Assembly (NCBI GenBank): GCA_030528525.1
Contig: JAUMYT010000010.1
Location: 29,446 to 93,445, forward strand
DNA from: Pasteurellaceae bacterium
GTDB taxonomy: Bacteria; Pseudomonadota; Gammaproteobacteria; Enterobacterales; Pasteurellaceae
Length of the DNA stretch: 64,000 nt
Direction: 5' to 3'
Position 1 is the stretch's first letter, and every line of letters begins with the position of its first letter. A program made the position numbers and the translations under genes. Shown piece after piece: positions 18,321 to 26,739 of this stretch. The notes under the pieces were generated by a model. It was given only the letters and a program-made list of their open reading frames with translations. It was not told the DNA's origin and did no database searches.

Positions 18321-19088
18321 ATGTACCAAGCTATTGCCCACTTCAGTTACCAACATTTTGAACAAGATCCTGTCACCTTAATCAGTCAAATTCTTAATCA
18401 ATGGCGATTAAATGGACAAGTAATTGGGCGAGAAATGGGCATAACACATCATCAATGGGATACTCACAGTGAATTTCAAGTGCAAGTTGCCTTACCAGAG
18501 CAAGATAGCTTATTACCTAAATGGAATAATGATTGGGTGAATGAAGCTTTATTGCAAGCACAAGAAAGCCAAGTGATGTTTGAGTATTTCGAATTACTCG
18601 GTCGAGATTATCAGGCGGAAGAAACCAGCCAGCAGGCGGTGGAATTTCAAATTCTATACACGACTCATTTGGACAGCTGCTCGCCGATTTACAACGGTAC
18701 AGATTTCGGCCCATTACCGTTGTATCGCTTTGCTTTTGCACCGGAATTCAATGAACAGCTGATCAAATGGCAAGAAAATTGGCAAGCTTGTGATCAATTG
18801 CAAATGAATGGTCATGTCTTAGAACAGTACGCATTGTCAGAAATTTCCGAGTTAGCCAGTCAATTGAGTCAACAAGGTAGAGCATTGGCACAAGCGGTGG
18901 AAGCTAAGACGAAAATTGCAACCTATTATTACCTTTATCGTCTTGGTCATGATCCTGAGATTGAACATCATCGCCATTGCCCAAGCTGTCAACAGGTGTG
19001 GAGATTGGCGAAACCTTTGCACCAATTATTCCATTTCAAATGTGATACTTGTCGATTAGTATCAAATTTGAGTTGGACACTTTGGTAG
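18321..19088 (+). CDS. DUF2310-type protein with C-terminal zinc ribbon
   Basis: Protein of 255 residues from the ATG at 18321 (MYQAIAHFSYQHFEQDP). The upstream in-frame extension (MLIKIACHIPQ) is not used because a TAATAT-like -10 near 18283 would put the transcript start inside it. The C-terminus has a four-Cys zinc ribbon, HCPSCQQVW...FKCDTCRL. The overall pattern fits the DUF2310 family, annotated as possibly nucleic-acid-binding; its function is unknown. It stands alone between the lpdA terminator and glyA. A canonical uptake core (18890-18898) lies in the coding region. Confidence 0.75.
   Translation: MYQAIAHFSYQHFEQDPVTLISQILNQWRLNGQVIGREMGITHHQWDTHSEFQVQVALPEQDSLLPKWNNDWVNEALLQAQESQVMFEYFELLGRDYQAEETSQQAVEFQILYTTHLDSCSPIYNGTDFGPLPLYRFAFAPEFNEQLIKWQENWQACDQLQMNGHVLEQYALSEISELASQLSQQGRALAQAVEAKTKIATYYYLYRLGHDPEIEHHRHCPSCQQVWRLAKPLHQLFHFKCDTCRLVSNLSWTLW
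18890..18898 (+). repeat. Canonical Apl-type uptake core
   Basis: Exact ACAAGCGGT inside the DUF2310-type gene. Confidence 0.6.
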
Positions 19089-19106
19089 TATGATTCATAA
19101 AAATGA

Positions 19107-19140
19107 TTTTACAAAAAGTGTGAGAAACTCACCCCCTTGT
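19107..19140 (-). repeat. ACAAGGGGG-type element after the DUF2310 gene
   Basis: Minus-strand ACAAGGGGGTGAG. The sequence GTGAGAAACTCAC makes it a small perfect hairpin just past the stop codon, so it may serve as a terminator. Confidence 0.7.
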
Positions 19141-19241
19141 AGCATGGGATATTGCCCAAGTTTTCGGCGTCTTGGTTTTTTTATGAAAATAACACTACCG
19201 AATCACAGTAAAAATGCGTAAAATGCCTGAGTTTTTTATTT

Positions 19242-19257
19242 ACGCAAACGATTACTT
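19242..19257 (+). promoter_or_regulatory. glyA: PurR-like operator upstream of glyA
   Basis: ACGCAAACGATTACTT matches the PurR consensus at 13 of 16 positions, with a perfect left half, and ends 22 bp before the ATG. PurR control of glyA is established in E. coli. Confidence 0.6.
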
Positions 19258-19279
19258 AACTTTATATAGGAGTGTTTCA

Positions 19280-20542
19280 ATGTTAAGACGTGATATGAAT
19301 ATCGCTGATTACGACCCAATTTTATGGCAAGCGATTCAAGATGAGAACCGCCGCCAAGAAGAGCATATCGAGCTTATCGCTTCTGAAAACTATGCTAGCC
19401 CACGTGTGATGGAAGCCCAAGGCTCACAATTTACCAACAAATACGCAGAAGGTTACCCAGGCAAACGTTATTACGGTGGCTGTGAATATGCCGACATCGT
19501 AGAGCAACTCGCCATTGACCGTGCGAAAGAGTTATTCGGTGCTGACTATGTGAACGTGCAGCCGCACTCAGGTTCACAAGCCAACGCAGCAGTTTATGGG
19601 GCATTATTGCAACCGCACGACACCATTTTAGGGATGAGCTTGGCTCACGGTGGCCACTTAACCCACGGGGCATCAGTGAGCTTCTCAGGCAAAATCTACA
19701 ACGCCGTACAATACGGCATTACTGCTGAAGGTTTCTTAGACTATGAAGACATCCGCCAAAAAGCGTTAGAATGCAAACCAAAAATGATCGTGGGTGGTTT
19801 CTCGGCTTACTCACAAGTGGTTGATTGGGCGAAAATGCGTGAAATCGCAGACGAAGTTGGGGCGTATTTATTCGTAGATATGGCTCACGTAGCAGGCTTA
19901 ATCGCAGCTGGCGTGTACCCAAGCCCACTTCCGCACGCGCATATCGTGACAACGACTACCCACAAAACCTTAGGTGGCCCTCGTGGTGGTTTAATTCTCT
20001 CTAATGCGAAAGATGAAGAGTTATACAAAAAATTACAAAGCTCGGTATTCCCTGCAAACCAAGGCGGTCCATTAGTTCACGTGATGGCGGCAAAAGCGGT
20101 CTGCTTTAAAGAAGCCTTGGAGCCTGAATACAAAGTGTATCAGCAACAAGTGATCAAAAACGCCAAGGCGATGGTGGAAGTGTTCAAACAACGTGGTTAC
20201 AACGTGGTGTCAAACGGCACGGAAAACCACTTGTTCTTAGTGGATTTAGTCAGCCACGGTTTAACCGGTAAAGCCGCAGACGCCGCTTTAGGTAAAGCGA
20301 ACATTACTGTAAACAAAAACGCCGTGCCGAACGATCCACAAAAACCATTTATCACATCAGGTATCCGTGTCGGTACGCCTTCGGTCACTCGTCGTGGCTT
20401 CAAAGAAGCCGAAGTGACAGAATTGGCAGGTTGGATGTGCGATGTGTTAGACAGCATCGGTAAAGAGAACGAAGCTCAAGTGATTGAAGCAACTAAAGCG
20501 AAAGTGCTTGAGATTTGTAAACGTTTACCGGTTTATCCGTAA
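19280..20542 (+). CDS. glyA: Serine hydroxymethyltransferase
   Basis: PLP enzyme that converts serine and tetrahydrofolate into glycine and methylene-THF, the main one-carbon source. The ATG at 19280 follows TAGGAGTGTTTCA and gives [17 protein letters not shown], as in known GlyA; the longer frame from 19214 is not supported. It has 420 residues. Motifs are [37 protein letters not shown] and [15 protein letters not shown] with the PLP Lys. A PurR-like box precedes it and a strong terminator follows. Confidence 0.98.
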   Translation: MLRRDMNIADYDPILWQAIQDENRRQEEHIELIASENYASPRVMEAQGSQFTNKYAEGYPGKRYYGGCEYADIVEQLAIDRAKELFGADYVNVQPHSGSQANAAVYGALLQPHDTILGMSLAHGGHLTHGASVSFSGKIYNAVQYGITAEGFLDYEDIRQKALECKPKMIVGGFSAYSQVVDWAKMREIADEVGAYLFVDMAHVAGLIAAGVYPSPLPHAHIVTTTTHKTLGGPRGGLILSNAKDEELYKKLQSSVFPANQGGPLVHVMAAKAVCFKEALEPEYKVYQQQVIKNAKAMVEVFKQRGYNVVSNGTENHLFLVDLVSHGLTGKAADAALGKANITVNKNAVPNDPQKPFITSGIRVGTPSVTRRGFKEAEVTELAGWMCDVLDSIGKENEAQVIEATKAKVLEICKRLPVYP

Positions 20543-20566
20543 TAAAATACGGCGTTTACGTGATGG

Positions 20567-20596
20567 GGCTGATGCCGTTAAGGCGTCAGCCTTTTT
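20567..20596 (+). terminator. Terminator after glyA
   Basis: Stem GGCTGATGCC / GGCGTCAGCC (one G-T pair), five-base loop, then TTTTT. Confidence 0.88.
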
Positions 20597-20702
20597 GCTA
20601 TTTATAGAGGAACTGTCATCGCCTGCTGATAGCTTACAATGAAGGAAGATTGTAAACAAAAGTTTCCAAATTGGGGAATTAAGCGTATTATTAGCACATC
20701 TC

Positions 20703-20739
20703 ACAAGGGGGTGAGAACAGAGTACATTTTGCAAAAAGG
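20703..20739 (+). repeat. ACAAGGGGG-type element in the tyrR leader
   Basis: ACAAGGGGGTGAGAAC, then TTTTGCAAAAAGGA. Its last bases AAAGGA form the likely ribosome site for tyrR (ATG at 20747). Confidence 0.75.
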
Positions 20740-20746
20740 AAACCAG

Positions 20747-22348
20747 ATGAGATTAGCGATAGATTGCGTAGAGCGTGTTGGGGTAGCGGAAGAGATTTTA
20801 AGTCTGCTTGCCGAGCAGGGCATTAACCTTGAAGGGATTGAACTGCAAAAACTGCCCGATGAAAAAGGGATTGTCTATGTTCGCACCGAATCGGTGGGGG
20901 AGAGCCAACGGTCTGCGTTGCAAAAAGCGATCCGCAAAATTGCGGGCGTGACTAAAGTGCAAGCCATTCATCATCTGCCCCAAGAGCGGAAAAATCTCGA
21001 ACTGCAAGCGGTGCTAGAAGCCTTGCCGAACCCTGTGCTTTCCCTGGATTTACAAGGAAAAATCGAATTTGCCAATCCGCAAGCCAACAAATTGCTGTTG
21101 CCAAGCTATAAGCAGACCTTGCCCAAACGCAAGCAGGAACTGTGCGATTCCCTTGTCGGCTTGCCGTTAAATGAAATTTTAGTCAATCTGAATAAAACCA
21201 AATGGTACAACGCCTTTCTAGAGCAAGGCTCGACCGATCTTGCCAACACTTTGCAACCGATTTCACAACCGCTTCAATTTAGTGGTCAGCTGTGGCAAAT
21301 TGAGCTGATGCCGATTGAGTTGTGGGAAACCGACCAAAACCGACCGCTTGGGTATGTGGTGGCGTTGCAATCGCAACAGCGAATGCAGTTGGATTTGCAC
21401 CGTTTTATGGCACATCAAAACAGCGATTTCGACCAAATTGTTGCCGAAAGTCGCAAAATGAAAACGGCGGTGGAACAAGCGAAAAAATTTGCGATGCTCA
21501 AAGCTCCATTGCTGATTCAAGGCGAAACGGGGACGGGCAAAGATCTGTTCGCCAACGCTTGCCACCAATTTAGTTTCCGCCGTGATGAGCAATTTATCGC
21601 CATCAACTGTGCAGGCTTGCCCGAAAGCGATGCGGAAACAGAAATGTTCGGTTACCACAGCAACGAGCGAGAAAGCATCGGCTTTTTTGAGTCAGCAAAC
21701 GGCGGCACGGTGTTGCTGGATAACGTGTCGGAATTATCCCTTGAAATGCAGGCCAAACTGCTGCGTTTTCTCAATGGGGGCGTGTTCCGCCGAGTGGGGG
21801 CAGACAGGGAAATTCAGGTCGATGTGCGAGTGATTTGCACTACCCAAAAACCGCTGGCACAACTGGTGGCAGAAGGCAAAGTGCGGGAAGATCTCTATCA
21901 TCGTTTAAACGTGCTGATTTTAAATTTACCACCATTGCGAGAACGCCAAGCGGATATGCCGTTGCTGGTTGAACGCTTTGTGGCACAAATTTGCGAGCAG
22001 TTGGCGGTGGAAAAACCGCACTATGATGATGCCTTTATCCGCCAGTTGCAGGGCTACCACTGGGCAGGCAATTTGCGTGAGCTGTACAATGCGATTTATC
22101 GAGCTTGCTCGTTGGGGGCGAATCCGCTTCGCATTGAAGATTTAGCGTTGTCGGAAAGTGTCAGCCTTGATCTGCCAATGTTTAACGATGAACACGCCAG
22201 CCTTGATGATTTAGTCAGCCGCTTTGAAGCAGGGCTACTGCGGAAGTTCTACGCTGAATACCCAAGCACACGCAAACTGGCACAGCGTTTGGGTGTTTCC
22301 CACACAGCGATCGCCAACAAACTCCGCCAGCACGGGATTGGGAAATGA
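20747..22348 (+). CDS. tyrR: TyrR-type transcriptional regulator of aromatic amino acid genes
   Basis: TyrR binds aromatic amino acids and represses or activates aroF, tyrA, aroP-type genes. Its 533 residues compare with 513 in E. coli. An ACT domain comes first (MRLAIDCVERVGVAEEILSLLAEQGINLEGIEL), then a PAS-like segment (VLEALPNPVLSLDLQGKIEFANPQANKLL). The AAA+ domain follows (Walker A GETGTGKD, VLLDNVSEL, LPPLRERQADMP) and a C-terminal helix-turn-helix (STRKLAQRLGVSHTAIANKLRQHG). The sigma-54 contact loop GAFTGA is absent, as in E. coli TyrR. The stop overlaps the sapA start (ATGA); tyrA is in the same window. Confidence 0.95.
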   Translation: MRLAIDCVERVGVAEEILSLLAEQGINLEGIELQKLPDEKGIVYVRTESVGESQRSALQKAIRKIAGVTKVQAIHHLPQERKNLELQAVLEALPNPVLSLDLQGKIEFANPQANKLLLPSYKQTLPKRKQELCDSLVGLPLNEILVNLNKTKWYNAFLEQGSTDLANTLQPISQPLQFSGQLWQIELMPIELWETDQNRPLGYVVALQSQQRMQLDLHRFMAHQNSDFDQIVAESRKMKTAVEQAKKFAMLKAPLLIQGETGTGKDLFANACHQFSFRRDEQFIAINCAGLPESDAETEMFGYHSNERESIGFFESANGGTVLLDNVSELSLEMQAKLLRFLNGGVFRRVGADREIQVDVRVICTTQKPLAQLVAEGKVREDLYHRLNVLILNLPPLRERQADMPLLVERFVAQICEQLAVEKPHYDDAFIRQLQGYHWAGNLRELYNAIYRACSLGANPLRIEDLALSESVSLDLPMFNDEHASLDDLVSRFEAGLLRKFYAEYPSTRKLAQRLGVSHTAIANKLRQHGIGK

Positions 22349-24021
22349 TGAAAAATAGATTACAAGGGGTGAGATCTTGGCTATTTTCTGCAATTTTTGT
22401 GGCGAGTGCCACCCACGCTTCCCCCAGCATTCCTCAGCCGTTATTAGATAACAGCGTAATTTACTGCACCCACGCTCAAGGGTTTTCGTTCAATCCACAA
22501 CGGGCGGAAGCGGGCAGTAATATGAACGTGGTGGCAGAGCAGATTTTCGACAAATTGGTTGAATTTAACCCACGCACCCAACAGATTTTGCCTGCCTTGG
22601 CGGAGCGTTTTGACGTGAGCGAAGACGGCTTAACGGTAACCTTCCAACTGCGTAAAAATGTGCCGTTTCATCACACTAAATGGTTTACACCCACTCGCCA
22701 GCTCAACGCCGATGATGTGGTCTTTTCCCTGAATCGAATGATGGGGCGAGATGATGAGATCAGCGAAGATCTTGCCGAACAAGAAAGCCTGCAACGTTAC
22801 CAAGTGAACAAAGAGATTGCGGACGGCACGTATTTTCCGTATCTCAACAGCATTCGCTTGAAACATCGCATTGCTCACATTTCTGCCACAGGGTCTCACC
22901 AAGTGACGATCCGTTTGAACGCCCTTTATCCCGACCTGTTTGCTCATCTTGCCAGCCAATATGCGGTAATTTTATCCAAAGAGTATGCGTTATTGCTCAA
23001 TGCCGATGAAAATTCTCGCCAGTTCGACCAACTGCCTGTCGGCACGGGCGTGTATCAGCTCGACAGTTATTTGCAAAACGACCATATCCGCCTGAAGCCG
23101 AACCCGAACTATTGGCGTAAAAAAGCCAAAATGGCGAATATGATCATTGATTTTTCCACCTCTGCCACAGGGCGAACGGCAAAATTTTTGAATAATGAGT
23201 GCGATGTGGTGGCGTTTCCTGAATTAAATCAACTGGCGGTAATGAAAAATCACGGCTCGATTCGCAAAAATGCAGGAATGAATTTAGCCTTTTTAGCCTT
23301 TAATTTACAGCGTCCGCAAATGCAAAATCTCGCTCTACGCCAACAGATTGCACAAGGGATCAACCGAGCAAGGCTAGTGCGGACGCTATTTTACGGCAGT
23401 GCGAGAATGGCAAACACGGTGCTGCCAACGGGGTTATTGCTAAATGCAAACCAAAATGGCTACCCCTATTTTCCACGCCCATTTCATAAAAACTCGGCGA
23501 AACTCACCCCCTTGAATCTGTGGGTCGTGGACGAAAAGCGGGTGTACAATCCGCATCCGCTGAAAATGGCGGAGCTGATCCGTTTTGACTTAGCTCGCCT
23601 TGGCATTCCGATCCAGATTCGCCAAGTCAGCCAAGGCTATTTAGTTCAACAGCTCGAAAAAAACGAAGCGGATTACGACCTGATTTTAGGCGGCTGGCTA
23701 GCGAATAATCACGATTTGGACAGCTTTTTATACCCGATTTTGAGTTGCAAAGTGCAACAATCGGTGACCAATCTCGCCAACTGGTGCAATGCGGAATTTG
23801 ATGAACTGCTCAATCAGGCACAAGCCAGTCGCGATGGGGCAGAGAAACTAGCATTGTATCAACAGGCGGAAGCCCTTTTGCAGAAAAATGTGCCAATCTT
23901 ACCCCTTGTAAACGCAGACCGTCTGTTGGTGGTGAGCGACAAACTCAAAAATGTAGCGATTAGCCCCTTCGGGCAGGTCAATTTAGCGGAGATTGAACGC
24001 AAAACGGAGAAGAGCCAATGA
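22345..24021 (+). CDS. sapA: SapA-like peptide-binding periplasmic protein
   Basis: Family 5 solute-binding protein of the Sap ABC importer, which in Haemophilus takes up antimicrobial peptides and haem. It has 558 residues with the signal peptide MKNRLQGVRSWLFSAIFVASATHA, cut before SP. Binding-protein features include FDKLVEFNPRTQQILPALAERFDVSEDGLTVTFQLRKNVPFH and a C-terminus rich in family motifs. The start overlaps the tyrR stop; a second in-frame ATG follows at once (22348). Three ACAAGGGG elements lie inside (22362, 23506, 23901), and the first encodes part of the signal peptide. Confidence 0.93.
   Translation: MMKNRLQGVRSWLFSAIFVASATHASPSIPQPLLDNSVIYCTHAQGFSFNPQRAEAGSNMNVVAEQIFDKLVEFNPRTQQILPALAERFDVSEDGLTVTFQLRKNVPFHHTKWFTPTRQLNADDVVFSLNRMMGRDDEISEDLAEQESLQRYQVNKEIADGTYFPYLNSIRLKHRIAHISATGSHQVTIRLNALYPDLFAHLASQYAVILSKEYALLLNADENSRQFDQLPVGTGVYQLDSYLQNDHIRLKPNPNYWRKKAKMANMIIDFSTSATGRTAKFLNNECDVVAFPELNQLAVMKNHGSIRKNAGMNLAFLAFNLQRPQMQNLALRQQIAQGINRARLVRTLFYGSARMANTVLPTGLLLNANQNGYPYFPRPFHKNSAKLTPLNLWVVDEKRVYNPHPLKMAELIRFDLARLGIPIQIRQVSQGYLVQQLEKNEADYDLILGGWLANNHDLDSFLYPILSCKVQQSVTNLANWCNAEFDELLNQAQASRDGAEKLALYQQAEALLQKNVPILPLVNADRLLVVSDKLKNVAISPFGQVNLAEIERKTEKSQ
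22362..22398 (+). repeat. ACAAGGGGT element encoding part of the SapA signal peptide
   Basis: ACAAGGGGTGAGATCTTGG, then TTTTCTGCAATTTTT: one of the best matches to the consensus. In frame it reads LQGVRSWLFSAIF, the hydrophobic core of the leader. Confidence 0.85.
23483..23515 (-). repeat. ACAAGGGGG-like element in sapA (weak)
   Basis: Minus-strand core TCAAGGGGGTGAGTTT. The TTGCAAA part is missing, so this is a partial copy. Confidence 0.45.
23876..23909 (-). repeat. ACAAGGGGT element in sapA
   Basis: Minus-strand ACAAGGGGTAAGATTGG, then TTTTTCTGCAAAAGG. Confidence 0.75.
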
Positions 24022-24980
24022 TTTTAGCCTTAATTCGCAAGCTGTTTTTGACCTTGCTGACCTTGGTGATTTTGTCGATTATCAGCTATTACATTTTGCA
24101 ACGTGATCCGCTGAATAATCTCACTGGCAACGACATTGCTGCCTATTTCAACTATGTGCAAGGCTTGGTGCAAGGGGATTGGGGCGTGAGCCACATCACG
24201 GGCGAACCGCTGGTTCAGCAGATTCTGAATGTGTTTCCGTCCACCCTTTCGCTCTGTTTGTCGGCGTTGCTGCTCTCCTTGTTGCTCGGCATTCCCCTTG
24301 GCTTTTTATCGGCAACCCAACAAGATAATCTGCTTGGCAAAGCCTTGTCGATGCTCGGTTCAATCGGCTTCGCTATTCCTGTGTTTTGGCTTGCGATTTT
24401 ATTGCTCTCCTATGCCTCGCTTAACCAGTGGCAAATCGCTGCTGTGGGAGAAATTCACCCGATTTATGCGGTGCAGACAACAACGGGGGTGGTTTTTATC
24501 GACATTTTGCTCTCTGATTCGCCCCATCAGCTGAAAATGTTGCAGAGTGCGTTACAGCATTTGGCGTTGCCGACCTTGATTTTGGCACTGCCTGCCACGC
24601 TCAGTACAATGCGTTTGACCGAGCAACGAGCGTTATACGTTCGCAAACAGAATTATGTCAAAGTGGCGAAAATTCGGGGCTGGTCGCCGTTGAAAATTTG
24701 GTGGAAGCATATTGTTGGCAACACGTTGCCACCGCTGATTCCAATGATCGCCCGCAATTTTACGTTGATTTTTGCCTTTGGAATGTTGATTGAAAATATC
24801 GTCAGCTGGGGGGGCGTTGGGCGTTGGCTCATCAGTGCCTTAGCCATTCAAGATTATCACTCGATTTCCGTGGGCGTGGTTGTGATCGGCTTGTTCGTGC
24901 TGGCGGTCGATTTATTGGCAAGTTTAACCACCAACTTGTTAGATCCATCACATAAAAAGGATTGGTATGCGATTAGATAA
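24018..24980 (+). CDS. sapB: Sap importer permease SapB
   Basis: Inner-membrane subunit (320 residues) of the Sap peptide importer, DppB/OppB family. An N-terminal membrane helix (LFLTLLTLVILSIISYYIL) precedes five further hydrophobic segments. The cytoplasmic coupling stretch is ALYVRKQNYVKVAKIRGWSPLKIWWKHIVGNTLPPLIPMIAR. The start overlaps the sapA stop by four bases (ATGA). Confidence 0.94.
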   Translation: MILALIRKLFLTLLTLVILSIISYYILQRDPLNNLTGNDIAAYFNYVQGLVQGDWGVSHITGEPLVQQILNVFPSTLSLCLSALLLSLLLGIPLGFLSATQQDNLLGKALSMLGSIGFAIPVFWLAILLLSYASLNQWQIAAVGEIHPIYAVQTTTGVVFIDILLSDSPHQLKMLQSALQHLALPTLILALPATLSTMRLTEQRALYVRKQNYVKVAKIRGWSPLKIWWKHIVGNTLPPLIPMIARNFTLIFAFGMLIENIVSWGGVGRWLISALAIQDYHSISVGVVVIGLFVLAVDLLASLTTNLLDPSHKKDWYAIR

Positions 24981-25857
24981 AGATCCCGAACAGTTTCGCG
25001 AAACCGCTCGCATTCAATCGTTTTGGTTTGCATTACGCCAAGATACGCTGGCGTTGATTAGTCTGTATCTGTTTTTGTTGGTGCTTGGGCTGACATTTGT
25101 CGGCTATTTAATCGCTCCTTATTCCGCCGACCAACAATTTATCGGCTTGGAACTGATGCCGCCGTCTTGGAGCAACAACGGGCAAATCAGCCACTTTTTC
25201 GGCACGGACGATTTAGGGCGAGATATTTTCAGCCGCATTTTGTACGGATTTTATTACACGGTTGGCTCGGCATTGCTGATTACCTTGGCGATTGCCTTGA
25301 TTGGCGGCGTGATTGGCGTGTGGGCAGGCACAAAAAAGAGCAGTTCATCCTTTTTGCTGAGCCACCTGTTCGATACCTTTTTATTTACGCCGATTTTGCT
25401 GATTGCGATCATTATCGCTACGCTAATGGAAGCCAGCCTACTGAATGCAATGCTTGCCATTTTCTTGGCAATGTTGCCCCATTTTATCCATAAAATTTAT
25501 CAAACCACGCAACGAGAATTGCAAAGAGAATATGTGGTCACGCTCCGTCTAGACGGTGCAACCCGTAACCATTTGATTCAACAAGTGATTTTACCGAATT
25601 TAACCATCGTGGCGGTCAAAGAGCTATCGCATATTTTCGTGATTGCGGTGTTAGACATCAGTGCCTTGAGTTTCATCTCACTCGGTGCCAAAAGCCCCAC
25701 GCCAGAATGGGGAGCGATGATCCGTGATTCAATGGAGCTGATTTACTCCGCCCCGTGGACGGTCATTCTCCCTGGAATGGCCATCGTCTTCGTGATTTTC
25801 ATCATCACAATGCTCGGCAACGGCGTGGCGAGAGTGTTGGAGAAGTATCGGTATTAA
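24967..25857 (+). CDS. sapC: Sap importer permease SapC
   Basis: Second inner-membrane subunit, DppC/OppC family, 296 residues, the same length as E. coli SapC. It has the typical FGTDDLGRDIFSRILYGFYYTVGSALLI segment and the coupling region YVVTLRLDGATRNHLIQQVILPNLTIVAVKEL. It overlaps sapB by 14 bp. In other species sapD follows directly; here a KilA-N gene starts 18 bp after the stop. Confidence 0.95.
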   Translation: MRLDKDPEQFRETARIQSFWFALRQDTLALISLYLFLLVLGLTFVGYLIAPYSADQQFIGLELMPPSWSNNGQISHFFGTDDLGRDIFSRILYGFYYTVGSALLITLAIALIGGVIGVWAGTKKSSSSFLLSHLFDTFLFTPILLIAIIIATLMEASLLNAMLAIFLAMLPHFIHKIYQTTQRELQREYVVTLRLDGATRNHLIQQVILPNLTIVAVKELSHIFVIAVLDISALSFISLGAKSPTPEWGAMIRDSMELIYSAPWTVILPGMAIVFVIFIITMLGNGVARVLEKYRY

Positions 25858-25874
25858 TAGAACAGGAGAAAAAT

Positions 25875-26714
25875 ATGGTAGCAAAGACGGTGATGGTTGT
25901 ACAAGATAGAGAAATTCGTGTGACAACAAAAAATGGTGAAGACTATATCAATTTGACCGATATGGTTAAGGCTAAAGATGGCGAATTTTTTATTAGTGAT
26001 TGGTTGAGAAATAGAAACACACTTGAATATATTGGTATTTGGGAAGAGCTGAATAATCCGAATTTTAATTATGGCGAATTCGCCATAATTAAAAATCAAT
26101 CAGGGCTGAATCGTTTCAAAATCAGCGTAAAAGAATTTGTCGCTCAAACTAACGCTATTGGGCTAGAGGCAAAAGCAGGGCGTTATGGCGGTACTTATGC
26201 ACATAAAGACATTGCACTAGAGTTTGCAATGTGGATTAGCCCCGAATTTAAACTGTATCTGATTAAAGAATTTCAGCGGCTCAAGCAGAAAGAAGCACAA
26301 GAAAATCGAGTTGAATGGACAGTAAAACGGATTTTAAGTAAAGCAAATTATCGGATCCACACCGATGCTATTCAGGCTCATTTGATCCCTCGATTGTTAA
26401 ACAGTAAGTTACCGATTTTTGTTTATTCCGAAGAAGCAGACATTTTAAATCAAGCAATGTTTGGTGTGACGGCAAAACAATGGCGGGAACAAAATCCAGA
26501 TGTCAAAGGTAATATGCGTGATTATGCAACAGTAGAGCAGCTGACGGTTTTAGCTGCATTAGAAAGCCAAAATGCATTACTGATCGAACAAGGTGTTGCA
26601 CAGTCGGAGAGATTGGCTATTTTAAATCGACTTGCTATCCGTCAAATGAAATCATTGTTGCAATCAAAATCCCTTGAACGCTTAAAAGCACAACCATTGC
26701 TTGAAGATAAATGA
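25875..26714 (+). CDS. KilA-N domain protein inserted between sapC and sapD
   Basis: A 279-residue protein; the ATG at 25875 is preceded by ACAGGAGAAAAAT. Residues 1 to about 110 fit the KilA-N DNA-binding domain: YINLTDMVKAKDGEFFISDWLRNRNTLEYIGIWEELNNPNFNYGEFAIIKNQSGLNRFKISVKEFV, then TNAIGLEAKAGRYGGTYAHKDIALEFAMWISPEFKLYLIKEFQRLK. The rest is helical. KilA-N proteins occur in phages and as lone genes in host-associated bacteria; the target is unknown. It is more AT-rich than the sap genes and breaks the operon without a frameshift, so horizontal insertion is likely. A perfect 32-bp palindrome lies in the gene (26063-26094). Confidence 0.85.
   Translation: MVAKTVMVVQDREIRVTTKNGEDYINLTDMVKAKDGEFFISDWLRNRNTLEYIGIWEELNNPNFNYGEFAIIKNQSGLNRFKISVKEFVAQTNAIGLEAKAGRYGGTYAHKDIALEFAMWISPEFKLYLIKEFQRLKQKEAQENRVEWTVKRILSKANYRIHTDAIQAHLIPRLLNSKLPIFVYSEEADILNQAMFGVTAKQWREQNPDVKGNMRDYATVEQLTVLAALESQNALLIEQGVAQSERLAILNRLAIRQMKSLLQSKSLERLKAQPLLEDK
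26063..26094. repeat. Perfect 32-bp palindrome inside the KilA-N gene
   Basis: Every base pairs across the centre of GGCGAATTCGCC, from TTTT at 26063 to AAAA at 26094. It encodes FNYGEFAIIK. It could form a hairpin or be a protein-binding site. Confidence 0.9.
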
Positions 26715-26739
26715 GCTGAATCTTTGCAAAGAGAACACA

